A DNA stretch of 64,000 nt from Roseateles toxinivorans (GCF_004362525.1 NZ_SNXS01000001.1:1043510-1107509); one strand, 5' to 3'. Numbered from the stretch's first letter, positions 25,376-38,368 are shown. Notes: generated by a model from the letters alone, not told the origin. Translations and numbers: made by a program.

Positions 25376-26121
25376 GCCGTTTCCACCATCTCGTCGCCCA
25401 GATAGGCCTCGACCACCTCGGCATTGCGCGCCACCTCGGCCGGCGTGCCATCGGCGATCTTGCGGCCTTGGTGCAGCACCAGCACCCGCTCGACATGGTG
25501 CAACAGCGTGCTCACCGCATGCTCGATCCAGATCACCGTCAGGTCCAGCTCGGCGCGTAGCCGACTGATCAACTGCCCCATCTGCCGCAGCTCCAGCTCG
25601 CTGAGGCCGGCGGCCACCTCGTCGAGCAGCAGCACGCGCGGCCGGGTGGCCAGGGCCATGCCGATCTCCAGCAGGCGCTGCTGCGATGGTGTCAGATCCC
25701 CGGCCGGCCGGTCCTGCTGCCCACCCAGGCCGATCAGCGCCAGGATGGCCGCCTCGTCGCGCAGCCACGTCGGCACCTCCCTGCGCCGGCGGCCGGCGAA
25801 CTGCAGGCCGAAACCGACATTGGCCGCCACGCTGAGCCCATGGAAGACCCGCGGCGTCTGGAAGCTGCGCGCCACGCCATGCTCGGCGAAGCGGTGCGGC
25901 GCCGCGCCGGTGAGGCGCTGGCCGCCGGCATAGAGCTCGCCTTGGGTCGGTGCATTGATGCCCGACAGCGCGTTGAAGAAGGTCGTCTTGCCGGCGCCAT
26001 TGGGGCCGATGATGCCCACCAGCTCGGCCGCGCCAAAGGCCGCGCTGACGGCATCCACCGCGGTCAGCCCGCCGAAACGCACGGTCAGCTCTCTAGCTTC
26101 GAGCAGCGGGTGGCCCTTCAT
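25372..26121 (-). CDS. Branched-chain/aromatic-acid ABC transporter ATPase (LivG type)
   Basis: Second ATP-binding subunit of the Liv-type importer, 249 residues. Walker A is GPNGAGKTTFF; the signature reads LTPSQQRLLEIGMAL, with serine in place of the usual glycine, and Walker B is LLLDEVAAGLSE with valine in place of proline. Such variants are seen in LivG-like proteins of aromatic-uptake clusters, so the protein is probably active. The ATG at 26121 overlaps the LivM stop (ATGA), and its own stop overlaps the LivF-type start in the same way. Confidence 0.92.
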   Translation of the reverse strand: MKGHPLLEARELTVRFGGLTAVDAVSAAFGAAELVGIIGPNGAGKTTFFNALSGINAPTQGELYAGGQRLTGAAPHRFAEHGVARSFQTPRVFHGLSVAANVGFGLQFAGRRRREVPTWLRDEAAILALIGLGGQQDRPAGDLTPSQQRLLEIGMALATRPRVLLLDEVAAGLSELELRQMGQLISRLRAELDLTVIWIEHAVSTLLHHVERVLVLHQGRKIADGTPAEVARNAEVVEAYLGDEMVETA

Positions 26122-27032
26122 CTGGCCCTCCAGGGCCGCGACAGGCGCAACGAAGCCAGACCGCCGGGCAGGTAGAGCACGCACGCTATCAAGAGCAGGC
26201 CCAGCGACATCATGTAGAGCTGGGGCATCTGCAGCCGCAGGGTCTCGGCCAGCAGACTGAACACCACGGCGGCGATCAGCGGCCCCCACAGCGTGGCAGC
26301 GCCGCCGATCAGCGCGATCAGCACGGTCTGGAAGCCGATGAAGGGGTTGAACACCGTGTGCGGGTCGATGTACGTCCAGCGCACGCTCATCGCCGCGCCG
26401 ACGGCGCCGGCAAAGGCGGCGGTCAGCGCGAAGCCGGCAACCTTGACCAGGCGGGTGTTGACCCCCAGGGTCTGCGCGCGTTGCTCATCGGCGCCTATGC
26501 CGGTCAGGGCCAGGCCGAAGCGGCTGCGCCGTATCAGCATGGCCGACAGCAGGGCCAGCACGGCCAGGCCCAGCATCGTCAGATAGACCGTGTCGCGCTC
26601 GGGCACCACGGTCAGCACCCGGCCGACGGTGCCGCTGACCTGCTTCTCCCAGAAGGTCACTGCGTGGCGTATCAGCTCGGTCATGCCGAAGGTCAGCACC
26701 GCGAAATAGGTACCGCGCAGATGCAGCACGGCCGCGCCCATCACCAGGGCCACCCCGGCCGCCACGACCGCGCCCAGGGCGACCACCAGCAGCCAGGGCA
26801 GATGCTCCAGGCCCAGCGCGCCCGAATAGGCGCCGAGACCGAAGAACGCCGCCGTGGCCAGCGACATATAGCGGGTCTGGCCACAGAAGCTGCTCCAGCT
26901 GCTGGCCAGGGCCGCGTACATCAGGCAGCTCAGCGCCATCGATACGGCGAACTCGCTGCCGTAGTGCGGCAGCGCCGCCGCCCAGCCGGCCAGCGCGACA
27001 AGTATCAGCAGATCGCGTTGCAGCGGCTTCAT
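26118..27032 (-). CDS. Branched-chain/aromatic-acid ABC permease (LivM type)
   Basis: Inner-membrane permease of 304 residues with about eight to ten hydrophobic helices. The family segment GTYFAVLTFGMTELIRHAV, where the coupling helix for the ATPase begins, and the later LIALIGGAATLWGPLIAAVV are both present. The start MKPLQRDLLILVALAG at 27032 overlaps the LivH stop by four bases (ATGA), so the whole set is translationally coupled. The N-terminal extension of the longer frame into livH is a shadow. Confidence 0.92.
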   Translation of the reverse strand: MKPLQRDLLILVALAGWAAALPHYGSEFAVSMALSCLMYAALASSWSSFCGQTRYMSLATAAFFGLGAYSGALGLEHLPWLLVVALGAVVAAGVALVMGAAVLHLRGTYFAVLTFGMTELIRHAVTFWEKQVSGTVGRVLTVVPERDTVYLTMLGLAVLALLSAMLIRRSRFGLALTGIGADEQRAQTLGVNTRLVKVAGFALTAAFAGAVGAAMSVRWTYIDPHTVFNPFIGFQTVLIALIGGAATLWGPLIAAVVFSLLAETLRLQMPQLYMMSLGLLLIACVLYLPGGLASLRLSRPWRAR

Positions 27033-27916
27033 TTGCGGGTGAACAGTCCGTTGGGCCGCCACAGCAGCACGGCGATGAAGATGGCATAGGACACCAAGGC
27101 CTTGAGCGAAGGGCTCGTGTAGTGCATGCCGATGGCCTCGATCACGCCCAGCCCCAGGCCACCTACCAGAGCGCCGGCCATGCTGCCGAAGCCGCCCAGG
27201 GTGATGACGATCAGCGCCGTGACGGTGTAGGGCTCACCCATGGACGGCGAGATCGTGTAGGTCATCGACAGCAGGCAGCCGGCCACCCCGGACAGGCCCA
27301 GGCCCAGCGCGAACATGGCCGGGTGCAGGCGCTCGGTGTCTATGCCCACCAGCTGCGCGCCGGTGGGAGACTGCATCAAGGCGCGCACGCCCTTGCCCAG
27401 CAGCGTGTAGCGCAGCAACAGGATCAGCGCCCCGCTGAAGAGCAGGGCCAGGGCCAGCAGCAGCAGCTTGTTGGCCGCGAACTGCGCGCCGCCAGCGCCG
27501 CCGAAGGCCACCGGCTCGGTCATGTAGTCGTAGCCGCGCAGATCGCCGCCCCACAGGTACTGGGCGAAGTTCTGTACCAGAAACATCAGACCGAAGCTGA
27601 CCATCAGCGCCCGCGCCTCGAACACCTCGACCGTGGGCGAGCTGCGCGTCAGCGGCCGGAACACCAGCCGGTGCACGACCAGGCCCAGCAGCGCCAGCAG
27701 CACAAAGCTCAACGGAATCATCAGCAGCGGCGACAGGCCCAGCGACTCATGCGCCGCCCAGGTCAGGAAGGCGCCCAGCATCAGGAACTCGCCATGGGCG
27801 ATGTTCAGTATGCGCATCAGGCCATACTGCAGATTCAGCCCCAGGGCGACCAGCGCGTAGATGCCGCCGGTGATCAGCCCCGAGGCGATCAGTTCCAGCC
27901 AGCTGCCGAGATTCAT
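27029..27916 (-). CDS. Branched-chain/aromatic-acid ABC permease (LivH type)
   Basis: Partner permease to LivM, 295 residues with about eight helices. It carries the LivH hallmarks LITGGIYALVALGLNLQYGLM near the N-terminus and VITLGGFGSMAGALVGGLGLG near the C-terminus; ILNIAHGEFLMLGAFLTWAA also matches the family. It follows the binding-protein gene by six bases on the reverse strand. Gene order binding protein, LivH, LivM, LivG, LivF-ALDH is the standard Liv order. Confidence 0.93.
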   Translation of the reverse strand: MNLGSWLELIASGLITGGIYALVALGLNLQYGLMRILNIAHGEFLMLGAFLTWAAHESLGLSPLLMIPLSFVLLALLGLVVHRLVFRPLTRSSPTVEVFEARALMVSFGLMFLVQNFAQYLWGGDLRGYDYMTEPVAFGGAGGAQFAANKLLLLALALLFSGALILLLRYTLLGKGVRALMQSPTGAQLVGIDTERLHPAMFALGLGLSGVAGCLLSMTYTISPSMGEPYTVTALIVITLGGFGSMAGALVGGLGLGVIEAIGMHYTSPSLKALVSYAIFIAVLLWRPNGLFTRK

Positions 27917-27922
27917 GCAGGC

Positions 27923-29128
27923 TCAGCTCCAGGCCGGCTTGGGCGCCATCAGCGTGGCTGTCGCATTGGCCTTGGGCCAGACCACCTCGAATTCGCCCTT
28001 CTGCCACTGGCCCACCGTGCCGGGCGTGCCGATGTTCTCGCTGCCCTGGAAACGTATCGTGCCCAGCATCGTGCTGTGCGCCGTGCCGGCAACGAACTCG
28101 CGTATCGCTTTGCGGTCCAGCCCCACCTTGGCCACGGCGGCCGTCAGTATCTCAAGCCCCGCCCAGGTGGCGCCGCTGGCCCAGCGGTCGGGCTCCTTGG
28201 CGGCGCCGAACTTCTTCACATGGGCGTCGAAGTAGGTTTTTGCGGCGGCGCTGCTCTTGCTGTTCCAGCTGCCCATGCCCAGCACGCCCTCGGCGCTGGC
28301 CTGCATCACATTGCGGTAGAGCTGAAAGGCCGTGCCCACCGAGCCATAGAAGAAGCGCGGGTTGAAGCCGATCTCCTTGGCCTGGCGGCTGGCCAGAATC
28401 GTATCGGGCGGATAGGTCAGGCCGATGAAGGCGTCGGGCGCCTTGTCCTTGATGCTGCGCAGCACCGGCGACAGGTCCTTGACGCCCAGTGGATAGCTTT
28501 TGTCCTCCAGCAGTTGTATGCCCGTACCCTGCAGCGCCACCTTCAGCGCCGCGTAGTTCTCCAGGCCGAACAGATCGTCGACATAGATGGTGGCCACGCT
28601 CTTCACGCCCTGGCTCTTGAGCATCTCGACCAGCGCATTCATCATCGGCGCCGGCTGCTGCAGCAGCGAGAAGAAGTACGGCAGCTTCATCTCGATCAGC
28701 CGGCGGCTCAGCGCGGTCGGCCCCAGCATCGGATAGCCCAGGCGATTGGCCAGCGGGGCCACGGCGAAATTGGCATTGCTGCCCCAGGGCGCCAGTATCA
28801 GGTCCACCTTGTCGCTGCTCATCAGCTTCTCGTAGCTGCGCACACATGTTTCGATATCGCTGCGGTCGTCCGAGCCGATCAGCTCGATCATGCGGCGCTG
28901 GCCCTTGACCATCAGGCCGCCGGCGGCGTTCTGCTGTTCGGCCCACAGCAGGTAGTTGGGCTCCTGGCTGACCTGGGCGCCTGTTGTCCAGGGCCCCGTG
29001 CGGGCGATTGCGTAGCCGATGCGCACCGGCGCGCCTTGCGCACGCACGAGGGCCGGAAAGGCCGAGCCGAGGGCCGCGGCCTGGATCAGGGTGCGGCGCT
29101 GTAGGCCGCCGTGGCGCTGTTGTGTCAT
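27923..29128 (-). CDS. Periplasmic ABC substrate-binding protein (Liv/HAAT family)
   Basis: Receptor of the Liv-type importer. The 401-residue precursor has a twin-arginine-type signal (LQRRTLIQAAALGSAFPALV, cleavage near ALVRAQG). The mature part shows the periplasmic-binding fold with IGYAIARTGPWTTGAQVSQE at its start, SDDRSDIETCVRSYEKLM, and APWGSNANFAVAPLANRLG, typical of receptors for amides, urea or aromatic acids. The ATG at 29128 is preceded by AGGAGA. It is the first gene of the Liv-ALDH operon and is divergent from the AraC-type regulator. Confidence 0.92.
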   Translation of the reverse strand: MTQQRHGGLQRRTLIQAAALGSAFPALVRAQGAPVRIGYAIARTGPWTTGAQVSQEPNYLLWAEQQNAAGGLMVKGQRRMIELIGSDDRSDIETCVRSYEKLMSSDKVDLILAPWGSNANFAVAPLANRLGYPMLGPTALSRRLIEMKLPYFFSLLQQPAPMMNALVEMLKSQGVKSVATIYVDDLFGLENYAALKVALQGTGIQLLEDKSYPLGVKDLSPVLRSIKDKAPDAFIGLTYPPDTILASRQAKEIGFNPRFFYGSVGTAFQLYRNVMQASAEGVLGMGSWNSKSSAAAKTYFDAHVKKFGAAKEPDRWASGATWAGLEILTAAVAKVGLDRKAIREFVAGTAHSTMLGTIRFQGSENIGTPGTVGQWQKGEFEVVWPKANATATLMAPKPAWS

Positions 29129-29332
29129 GTTCGTCTCCTGTCGCCGGCTTGATGACCGGTCGTGAGCGGATTCTGGGCAGTGCTTGGCCCGCCTGCTTGA
29201 CCGGCCGTAGCGCCGCACTTGTCTATCCGTGCAGGGCGGCTACTGACTTACCCCAGGTGCGGGCAAGCGCTCTTGAGCCGCAGCGCGTCAGCCGATACCC
29301 TGCAAGCCACAACCGGCCCGGGGAGCTCAGCG

Positions 29333-30292
29333 ATGCCCGTCAGCAGCCTGCAGATGAACACCGACCAGGTCGCCCCGGCCGAGCGCGCCGGCTTCTGGTC
29401 GGACTGGATCGCACGGCTGTTCATGGGCCTGAAATCGGACACCTATGGCGATGCCGGCTTCGACGGCCGCATGAACAGCCTGCGTGCCGGCGACGTGGTG
29501 CTGACCCGGCTGGAGGCCAATCGCCACCGCGTCGTGCGCTCGGCTCAGCTGGCGCGCGCCTCCGAGATCGGTTATCTGAAGATCGTCGCGCCCTATGTGG
29601 GCTGCGCCGGTGTCGAGCAACAGGGCCGCGAGGCCTGGGTCACGCCGGATCAGTGGAGCATCTACGACACCACCGACAGCTATGCGGTGGCCAACCCGGT
29701 GCGTGTCGAGCATCTGATCGTGATGCTGCCCAAGTCGGCCCTGGCCGAGCGCGGCCTGGCCCTCGATGCGATGATGGCGCGGCGCCTCGGTGGCAGCGGT
29801 GGGGTGGCGCGCCTGGCGCTGGAGACGATGCGCAGCGCGTACCGCGAGCTGCCGACGATGAGCGACAGCGCCGCGCAGGGTGTCGGCGAGGCCATCACCC
29901 AGTTGGTCCACCTGGCCCTGTTGGATCTGGCCGGTATCCAGACCGCGCAAAGCCAGCGCGAGGCGCTGCGCGAGCGCATCAAGCAACACGTCGGCGCCCA
30001 TCTGGGCGACCCGGCCCTGAGCGTCGATGGCATCGCCCTGGCCCTGGGCTGCAGCCGCCGCCAGCTCTACAACGCCTTCGCCGAAGAGAGTGACGGGGTG
30101 GCCGGCTACATCCTGCGCCGCCGCCTCGAAGCCTGCCGCAAGACCCTGGCCGACCGCGCCAGCGACGCCCGCTCGCTGACCGACATCGCCTTCAGCTTCG
30201 GCTTCTCAAACATGGCCCATTTCAGCCGGGTGTTCCGCAGCCATCTGGGCATGGCGCCCAGCGACTACCGGCGCGGGGCGGCTGCGCCTTGA
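29333..30292 (+). CDS. AraC-family transcription regulator (FeaR/AraC_binding_2 type)
   Basis: A 319-residue activator candidate. The N-terminal domain (RAGFWSDWIARLFMGLKSD, near 13-30) resembles the AraC-binding-2 domain found in FeaR, the activator of phenylacetaldehyde dehydrogenase in E. coli. The C-terminal double helix-turn-helix spans about 215-315, with LGCSRRQLYNAFAEE and DIAFSFGFSNMAHFSRVFR. GGGAG lies seven bases before the ATG at 29333; a frame from 29219 is less likely. Its place opposite the Liv-ALDH operon argues that it controls it in response to the aromatic substrate. Confidence 0.88.
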   Translation: MPVSSLQMNTDQVAPAERAGFWSDWIARLFMGLKSDTYGDAGFDGRMNSLRAGDVVLTRLEANRHRVVRSAQLARASEIGYLKIVAPYVGCAGVEQQGREAWVTPDQWSIYDTTDSYAVANPVRVEHLIVMLPKSALAERGLALDAMMARRLGGSGGVARLALETMRSAYRELPTMSDSAAQGVGEAITQLVHLALLDLAGIQTAQSQREALRERIKQHVGAHLGDPALSVDGIALALGCSRRQLYNAFAEESDGVAGYILRRRLEACRKTLADRASDARSLTDIAFSFGFSNMAHFSRVFRSHLGMAPSDYRRGAAAP

Positions 30293-30372
30293 GGCCGGTC
30301 ACCTAAGATGTCGCCCTTTGAGCCCTTGAGGGATGCCTCGGGCCCCTGCCGCGAAATCTAGCCAAGTCATTG

Positions 30373-32979
30373 ATGTCAAAAGAAAATTCCAAGCCGGCCG
30401 CAGCTCAGGAGGCGTTTGAAAAGCACACGCCGATGATGCAGCAGTACTTCGGCCTGAAGGCGGACCATCCGGACAGTCTGCTGTTCTACCGCATGGGCGA
30501 TTTCTACGAGGTCTTCTTCGACGACGCGCGCCAGGCCAATGCGCTGCTGGACATCACACTGACGACGCGGGGCCAGAGCGGCGGCCAGCCTGTCGTGATG
30601 GCCGGCGTTCCGGTGCACGCGCTGGAAGCGTACTTAGCCAAGCTGATCAAGCTGGGCGTGCCGGTCGCAATTGCCGAGCAGGTGGGCGATGTGGCCACGG
30701 CCAAGGGGCCGGTCGAGCGCAAGGTGGTGCGCGTCGTCACGCCCGGCACGGTGACCGATACCGAACTGCTGGCCGACAAGCAGGATTCGGTGCTGCTGGC
30801 GCTTTCGACACAGGGCCGCAACATCGGCCTGGCCTGGCTGAGCATGACCCAGGGCCAGCTGGGCATGGGCGAATGTTCCGAGCGGGAACTGGCCGGCTGG
30901 CTGACCCGGCTGGCACCGGCCGAGGTGCTGGTCGATCGCGACAAGGTGCCCGCCTCGCTGGTCGCCGCCCGTGTGCCGACCACCTATCGCCCGTCCTGGC
31001 AGTTCGACGCCGGCCTCGGTAACCGCAAGCTGTGCGAGCAGTTGGGCGTGGCCAGCCTCGCCGGCTACAACGCTCAGAGCCTGACCGCCGCCCAGGCCGC
31101 CGGCGCCGCACTGCTGAGCTATGCCGAGCACACCCAGGGCCGGGCCCTGGCCCATGTGCAAAGCCTGGAGGTGCAGCGCAGCAGCGATCTGCTGGACCTG
31201 CCGCCGGCCACGCAGCGCAATCTGGAACTGACGCAGACGCTGCGCGGCGAGAGCTCGCCGACCCTGCTGTCGCTGCTGGACAGCTGCCGCACCGGCATGG
31301 GCAGCCGCACCCTGCGCCATTGGCTGCTGCATCCGCGCCGAGAGCGCACCGAGGCGCTGGCCCGGCACGAGGCGATCGAGTCGCTGATCGTCAATGGCTT
31401 CGAGCCGCTGCGCCAATGCCTGCGCTCGGTCTCCGATGTCGAACGCATAACCGCTCGCATCGCGCTGCGCCAGGTGCGTCCGCGCGAGCTGACTGGGCTG
31501 CGCGCCACGCTGCAGGTGCTGCCCGAGCTGCGCGCCAGCTACGCGAGCAACGGTGCGCTGCTGCAGCTGATGTCCGCCGGGCTGACGCCACCCGCCGAGA
31601 TCGAGGAGCTGCTGCGCCAGGCGATTGCCGAGGAGCCGGCCGTGCTGCTACGCGACGGTGGCGTGATCGCCACCGGTTTCGATGCCGAGCTCGACGAGCT
31701 GAGGGCGATCAGCCAGAACTGCGACGACTTCCTGATCGCGCTGGAAACACGCGAGCGCGCCCGCACCAACATTCCCAATCTGCGCGTGCAGTTCAACCGC
31801 GTGCACGGCTTCTATATCGAGGTCACGCAAAGCCATGCGGACAAGGTGCCGGCCGACTACCAGCGCCGCCAGACACTGAAGAACGCCGAGCGCTACATCA
31901 CGCCCGAGCTGAAGGCCTTCGAGGACAAGGCCCTGTCGGCACAGGAGCGCGCCTTGGCCCGCGAGAAGCTGCTGTTCGAGCAGGTGCTGGACGCCTTGCA
32001 GCTGCAGCTGGCGCCGCTGAGCCTGCTGGGCCGCTCGCTGTCCAGCCTCGATGTGCTGGCAGCTCTTGCCGAGCGCGCCACCACCCTGCAATGGTGCCGG
32101 CCGGAGTTCGTCAGCCAGCCCTGCATCGAGATGGAAGCCGGCCGCCACCCGGTGGTCGAAATGCGGCTGCAGGAAACCGGCGCCGGCGAGTTCATGGCCA
32201 ATGACTGCCGGCTCGATGCCCGCACCAAGCTGCTGATGATCACCGGCCCGAATATGGGCGGCAAGAGCACCTTCATGCGCCAGGTGGCGCTGGTGGCGCT
32301 GCTCGCCGCGATGGGCTCCTACGTTCCCGCCAGCAGCTGCCGCTTGGGACCTATGGACGCGATCCACACCCGCATCGGCGCTGCCGACGACCTGGCCAAC
32401 GCGCAATCGACCTTCATGCTGGAGATGACCGAGGCGGCCGCGATCCTGCACAGCGCCACCGACCAGTCACTTGTGCTGATGGACGAGATCGGCCGCGGCA
32501 CCTCGACCTTCGACGGCCTGGCCCTGGCCGGCGCGATCGCCAGCCATCTGCACGACAAGAACCGCGCGTTCACGCTATTCGCCACCCATTATTTCGAGCT
32601 GACCGAGTTTCCGGTCAAGCACGACCGGGCGCTGAACATGCATGTGTCTGCCGCCGAGAGTGGCGACAGCATCGTCTTCCTGCACGAGATCCAGCCCGGG
32701 CCGGCCAGCCGCAGCTATGGCGTGCAGGTCGCGCGGCTGGCGGGCATGCCGGCAGGGCTGGTGCGGCAGGCGCGGGCAACCCTTGAGGCCTTGGAGGCGA
32801 GAGCCAGCGAGTCGCAGGCGCAAATCGATCTGTTCGCAGCGCCGCCGGCCGAGGTGGTGGCTGAGGAGGCGGGGCCTTCTTCGCTTGAACTGGCCCTGGC
32901 CGATATCGATCCCGACGCGCTGAGCCCGAAGGAAGCGCTGGACGCCCTGTACAGACTGAAAGCGGCGGCATGTGCATAA
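30373..32979 (+). CDS. mutS: DNA mismatch repair protein MutS
   Basis: Recognises mismatches and recruits MutL. The 868 residues carry the mismatch-reading Phe-X-Glu in MGDFYEVFF near the N-terminus, connector and lever regions, the clamp near 440-540 ([20 protein letters not shown]), and the C-terminal ABC ATPase with [14 protein letters not shown] near 625 and [19 protein letters not shown] near 700. A C-terminal tail with helix-turn-helix ([13 protein letters not shown]) supports tetramer formation. mutL is also in this window, 18 kb downstream. The stop is followed 7 bases later by the hydrolase gene. Confidence 0.98.
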   Translation: MSKENSKPAAAQEAFEKHTPMMQQYFGLKADHPDSLLFYRMGDFYEVFFDDARQANALLDITLTTRGQSGGQPVVMAGVPVHALEAYLAKLIKLGVPVAIAEQVGDVATAKGPVERKVVRVVTPGTVTDTELLADKQDSVLLALSTQGRNIGLAWLSMTQGQLGMGECSERELAGWLTRLAPAEVLVDRDKVPASLVAARVPTTYRPSWQFDAGLGNRKLCEQLGVASLAGYNAQSLTAAQAAGAALLSYAEHTQGRALAHVQSLEVQRSSDLLDLPPATQRNLELTQTLRGESSPTLLSLLDSCRTGMGSRTLRHWLLHPRRERTEALARHEAIESLIVNGFEPLRQCLRSVSDVERITARIALRQVRPRELTGLRATLQVLPELRASYASNGALLQLMSAGLTPPAEIEELLRQAIAEEPAVLLRDGGVIATGFDAELDELRAISQNCDDFLIALETRERARTNIPNLRVQFNRVHGFYIEVTQSHADKVPADYQRRQTLKNAERYITPELKAFEDKALSAQERALAREKLLFEQVLDALQLQLAPLSLLGRSLSSLDVLAALAERATTLQWCRPEFVSQPCIEMEAGRHPVVEMRLQETGAGEFMANDCRLDARTKLLMITGPNMGGKSTFMRQVALVALLAAMGSYVPASSCRLGPMDAIHTRIGAADDLANAQSTFMLEMTEAAAILHSATDQSLVLMDEIGRGTSTFDGLALAGAIASHLHDKNRAFTLFATHYFELTEFPVKHDRALNMHVSAAESGDSIVFLHEIQPGPASRSYGVQVARLAGMPAGLVRQARATLEALEARASESQAQIDLFAAPPAEVVAEEAGPSSLELALADIDPDALSPKEALDALYRLKAAACA

Positions 32980-32986
32980 ATCCGGC

Positions 32987-33826
32987 ATGAAGACCAAGGT
33001 TCTCCCCAACGGCGCCAAACACCTCGTGTTCGCCCACGGCAACGGCTTCCCCGGCGGCTGCTATCGGCAATTGTTCGACTCCTGGCAACGTGCCGGCTGG
33101 ACCGTTCATGCCATCGACCGCTTCGGCCATGACCCCCGCTTCCCGGTCAGCAGCAACTGGCCGCATCTGCGCGACCAACTGATCGAGGAGGTCGAGCAAC
33201 AGGCCCAGAAAGCCAAGGCCAAGATCATGCTCGTCGGCCACTCGCTGGGCGGCCTGGTCAGCCTGAAAACCGCCTGCAAGCGGCCCGACCTGGTGCAGGG
33301 CCTGGTGATGCTGGACTCTCCCATCATCAGCGGCTGGCGGGCGCACAGTGTGCAGGTGATGAAGGCCACCCGGCTGATGCCCCGCGTGTCGCCGGGCAAG
33401 ATCAGCCAGCAGCGCCGTCATGAATGGCCCGACCGCGCGGCCGTGCTCAAGCATTTCGCCGCCAAGCATGTCTTCAAGCGCTGGGATCCGCGGGTGCTGG
33501 CCGACTATGTAGACGCCGGCTTCGAGGAGCAGGACGGCAAGACCGTGCTGCGTTTCACCCGCGAGGTCGAGACCCGCATCTACAACACCCTGCCCCACAA
33601 CCTGGACGCGATGCTGCGCCGTCATCCGCCGCAGTGCCCGGTGGCGTTTGTCGCCGGCACGCAGTCGATCGAATCGCGCCAGGGCGGGCTGGAAGCGGCC
33701 AAGGCGCTGGCCAAGGAACGCTTCGTCTGGTTCGAGGGCACGCACCTCTACCCGTTCGAGCGACCCGACGACACGGCGGCCCTGGTGCTCGACTTGATGG
33801 AACATTTGCAGCGTGTGCCCGGTTGA
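32987..33826 (+). CDS. Alpha/beta hydrolase
   Basis: A 279-residue cytoplasmic hydrolase of unknown substrate. The oxyanion-hole motif LVFAHGNGFPGGCYRQ is near residue 16, the nucleophile elbow is LVGHSLGGLVSLK near 85, and a C-terminal histidine lies in FEGTHLYPFERP. The acid residue is probably the aspartate of the strand following the lid. The ATG at 32987 is preferred over GTG 32972, which overlaps mutS; the ribosome site is weak. It lies between mutS and pyrG in the same direction and may be carried on the mutS transcript. Confidence 0.85.
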   Translation: MKTKVLPNGAKHLVFAHGNGFPGGCYRQLFDSWQRAGWTVHAIDRFGHDPRFPVSSNWPHLRDQLIEEVEQQAQKAKAKIMLVGHSLGGLVSLKTACKRPDLVQGLVMLDSPIISGWRAHSVQVMKATRLMPRVSPGKISQQRRHEWPDRAAVLKHFAAKHVFKRWDPRVLADYVDAGFEEQDGKTVLRFTREVETRIYNTLPHNLDAMLRRHPPQCPVAFVAGTQSIESRQGGLEAAKALAKERFVWFEGTHLYPFERPDDTAALVLDLMEHLQRVPG

Positions 33827-35551
<1,725 letters not shown>

Positions 35552-35562
35552 GAGGAACGACC

Positions 35563-36420
35563 ATGAAGCTCTGTGGTTTCGATGTCGGCCTGGACCAGCC
35601 CTTCTTCCTGATCGCCGGCCCCTGCGTGGTCGAGTCCGAGCAGCTGCAGATCGACGTGGCCGGCCACTTGAAGGAAATCTGCGCCTCCTTGGGCATCAAC
35701 TTCATCTTCAAGTCCAGCTACGACAAGGCCAACCGCTCGTCGGGCGCCTCGTTTCGCGGCCCGGGCATGGACCGTGGCCTGGAGATCCTGGCCCAGGTGA
35801 AGAAGCAGCTGGGTGTGTCCATCCTCACCGATGTGCACACCGAGGCCGAGGTGCCCCGCGTGGCCTCGGTGGTCGATGTGCTGCAGACGCCCGCCTTCCT
35901 GAGCCGCCAGACCGACTTCATCCGCGCCGTCGCCCAGAGCGGCAAGCCGGTGAACATCAAGAAGGGGCAATTCCTGGCCCCGCATGACATGAAGAACGTC
36001 ATCGACAAGGCCCGTGCCGCCGCGCGCGAAGCGAACCTGCCCGATGATGTGTTCATGGCCTGCGAGCGCGGCGTCAGCTTCGGCTACAACAACCTTGTAT
36101 CGGACATGCGCAGCCTGGCGATCATGCGCGAGACCGGTGCGCCGGTGGTGTTCGACGCCACGCACAGCGTGCAGCTGCCGGGTGGTCAGGGCACCAGCTC
36201 GGGCGGCCAGCGCGAGTTCGTGCCGGTGCTGGCCCGTGCGGCCGTGGCCGTGGGCATCAGCGGCCTGTTCATGGAAACCCATCCGGACCCGGCCAATGCG
36301 CTGTCCGACGGACCGAACGCCGTGCCGCTGAAGCATATGCGCGCGCTGCTGGAACAGCTCGTCGCGCTGGACCGCGTGATCAAGACCCAGCCGCTGCTGG
36401 AAAATGACTTCAGCTGCTGA
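35563..36420 (+). CDS. kdsA: 3-deoxy-8-phosphooctulonate synthase
   Basis: Condenses arabinose 5-phosphate with phosphoenolpyruvate to give KDO 8-phosphate for lipopolysaccharide, confirming a Gram-negative outer membrane. The 285 residues show [14 protein letters not shown], the substrate-binding [11 protein letters not shown], and the TP-barrel loop [20 protein letters not shown]. The cysteine used by metal-dependent forms is replaced here by the non-metal residue set in [15 protein letters not shown], so it is probably of the non-metallo type; this last point is inference. AGAGGA precedes the ATG. Confidence 0.97.
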   Translation: MKLCGFDVGLDQPFFLIAGPCVVESEQLQIDVAGHLKEICASLGINFIFKSSYDKANRSSGASFRGPGMDRGLEILAQVKKQLGVSILTDVHTEAEVPRVASVVDVLQTPAFLSRQTDFIRAVAQSGKPVNIKKGQFLAPHDMKNVIDKARAAAREANLPDDVFMACERGVSFGYNNLVSDMRSLAIMRETGAPVVFDATHSVQLPGGQGTSSGGQREFVPVLARAAVAVGISGLFMETHPDPANALSDGPNAVPLKHMRALLEQLVALDRVIKTQPLLENDFSC

Positions 36421-36430
36421 GAGATCGTCG

Positions 36431-36721
36431 ATGCCCTCTGCCTACATCCTTGCCAACGTCCAGGTCACCAACCCAGAGCAGTACGAAGAGTACAAAAAGC
36501 TTTCCAGCGCCGCGATGCAGGCCTATGGCGCGGAAGTCTGCGTGCGTGGCGGCAAGGTCGAGCTGCTGGAGGGCGACTGGACGCCCGAGCGCGTCGTGCT
36601 GCTGAAGTTTCCCAGCCTCGAAGCGGCCCGCACCTTCAACGACTCCCCCGAGTACGGCAAGGCGCGCGCCGCACGCCAGGGCGCGGCCATCATGCGAATG
36701 GTTTTGATCGAAGGCGTTTGA
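36431..36721 (+). CDS. DUF1330 domain protein
   Basis: A 96-residue protein of the DUF1330 family, small dimeric alpha-beta barrels of unknown role. It has the family marks YILANVQVTNPEQYEEYKK at the start and the FPSLEAARTFNDSPEYGKAR segment. The start ATG 36431 is 11 bases after the kdsA stop and 51 bases separate its stop from eno. The position inside the pyrG-kdsA-eno cluster is common in Burkholderiales, suggesting a housekeeping function. No catalytic residues are known. Confidence 0.9.
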   Translation: MPSAYILANVQVTNPEQYEEYKKLSSAAMQAYGAEVCVRGGKVELLEGDWTPERVVLLKFPSLEAARTFNDSPEYGKARAARQGAAIMRMVLIEGV

Positions 36722-36771
36722 CGCGCCCTCCCCCACCACAAGATTTGAACTTTGAAACCGGAGAGACTTGA

Positions 36772-38055
<1,284 letters not shown>

Positions 38056-38079
38056 TTTCGACTCGCGACCCGCGCCCGC

Positions 38080-38358
38080 GTGAAAATCCTCAGCGTCATC
38101 CTCGCCGCCTTCCTCATCGCCATCCAGGGTCAGCTCTGGTTTGGCAAGGGGGGCGTGACCCGGGTGGTGCTGCTGGAGTCCGACCTGGCCAAGCAGCAGG
38201 CCGCCAACAAGCAAGCCCGCGCCCGCAACGAGCAGATCGAGGCCGAGTTGCGCGATCTGCGCGAGGGCCAGGAGATGGTCGAGGAAAAGGCCCGCTCGGA
38301 GCTGGGCATGGTCAAGCCGGACGAGATCTACGTCCAGGTGCTGAACGCCAAGCGATGA
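38080..38358 (+). CDS. ftsB: Cell division protein FtsB
   Basis: Single-pass inner-membrane divisome protein that forms the FtsQBL complex. The 92 residues have a short cytoplasmic start and membrane helix (ILSVILAAFLIAIQGQLWFG), followed by a periplasmic coiled coil (LLESDLAKQQAANKQARARN) and the conserved KARSELGMVKPDEIYVQVL ending. Start is GTG 38080 following eno by 24 bases. eno-ftsB adjacency is conserved in beta- and gammaproteobacteria. Confidence 0.95.
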   Translation: MKILSVILAAFLIAIQGQLWFGKGGVTRVVLLESDLAKQQAANKQARARNEQIEAELRDLREGQEMVEEKARSELGMVKPDEIYVQVLNAKR

Positions 38359-38368
38359 GCGCTCGCTG

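Noticed and set aside
25376-25768. N-terminal extension of the LivF-type frame beyond ATG 25375
   Set aside because: It overlaps livG in another frame, is of Arg/Gly/Ala-rich shadow composition, and the true start overlaps the livG stop.
27122-29104. Long forward open frame of 660 codons antisense to the Liv permease and receptor genes
   Set aside because: It is the antisense shadow of high G+C coding sequence. It has low-complexity Gln/His/Arg-rich composition and no domain.
29147-29208. Two imperfect copies of GCTTGA..CCGG.CGT between the Liv operon and its AraC gene
   Set aside because: The copies differ by a three-base insertion and are too short to support as operators without comparison.
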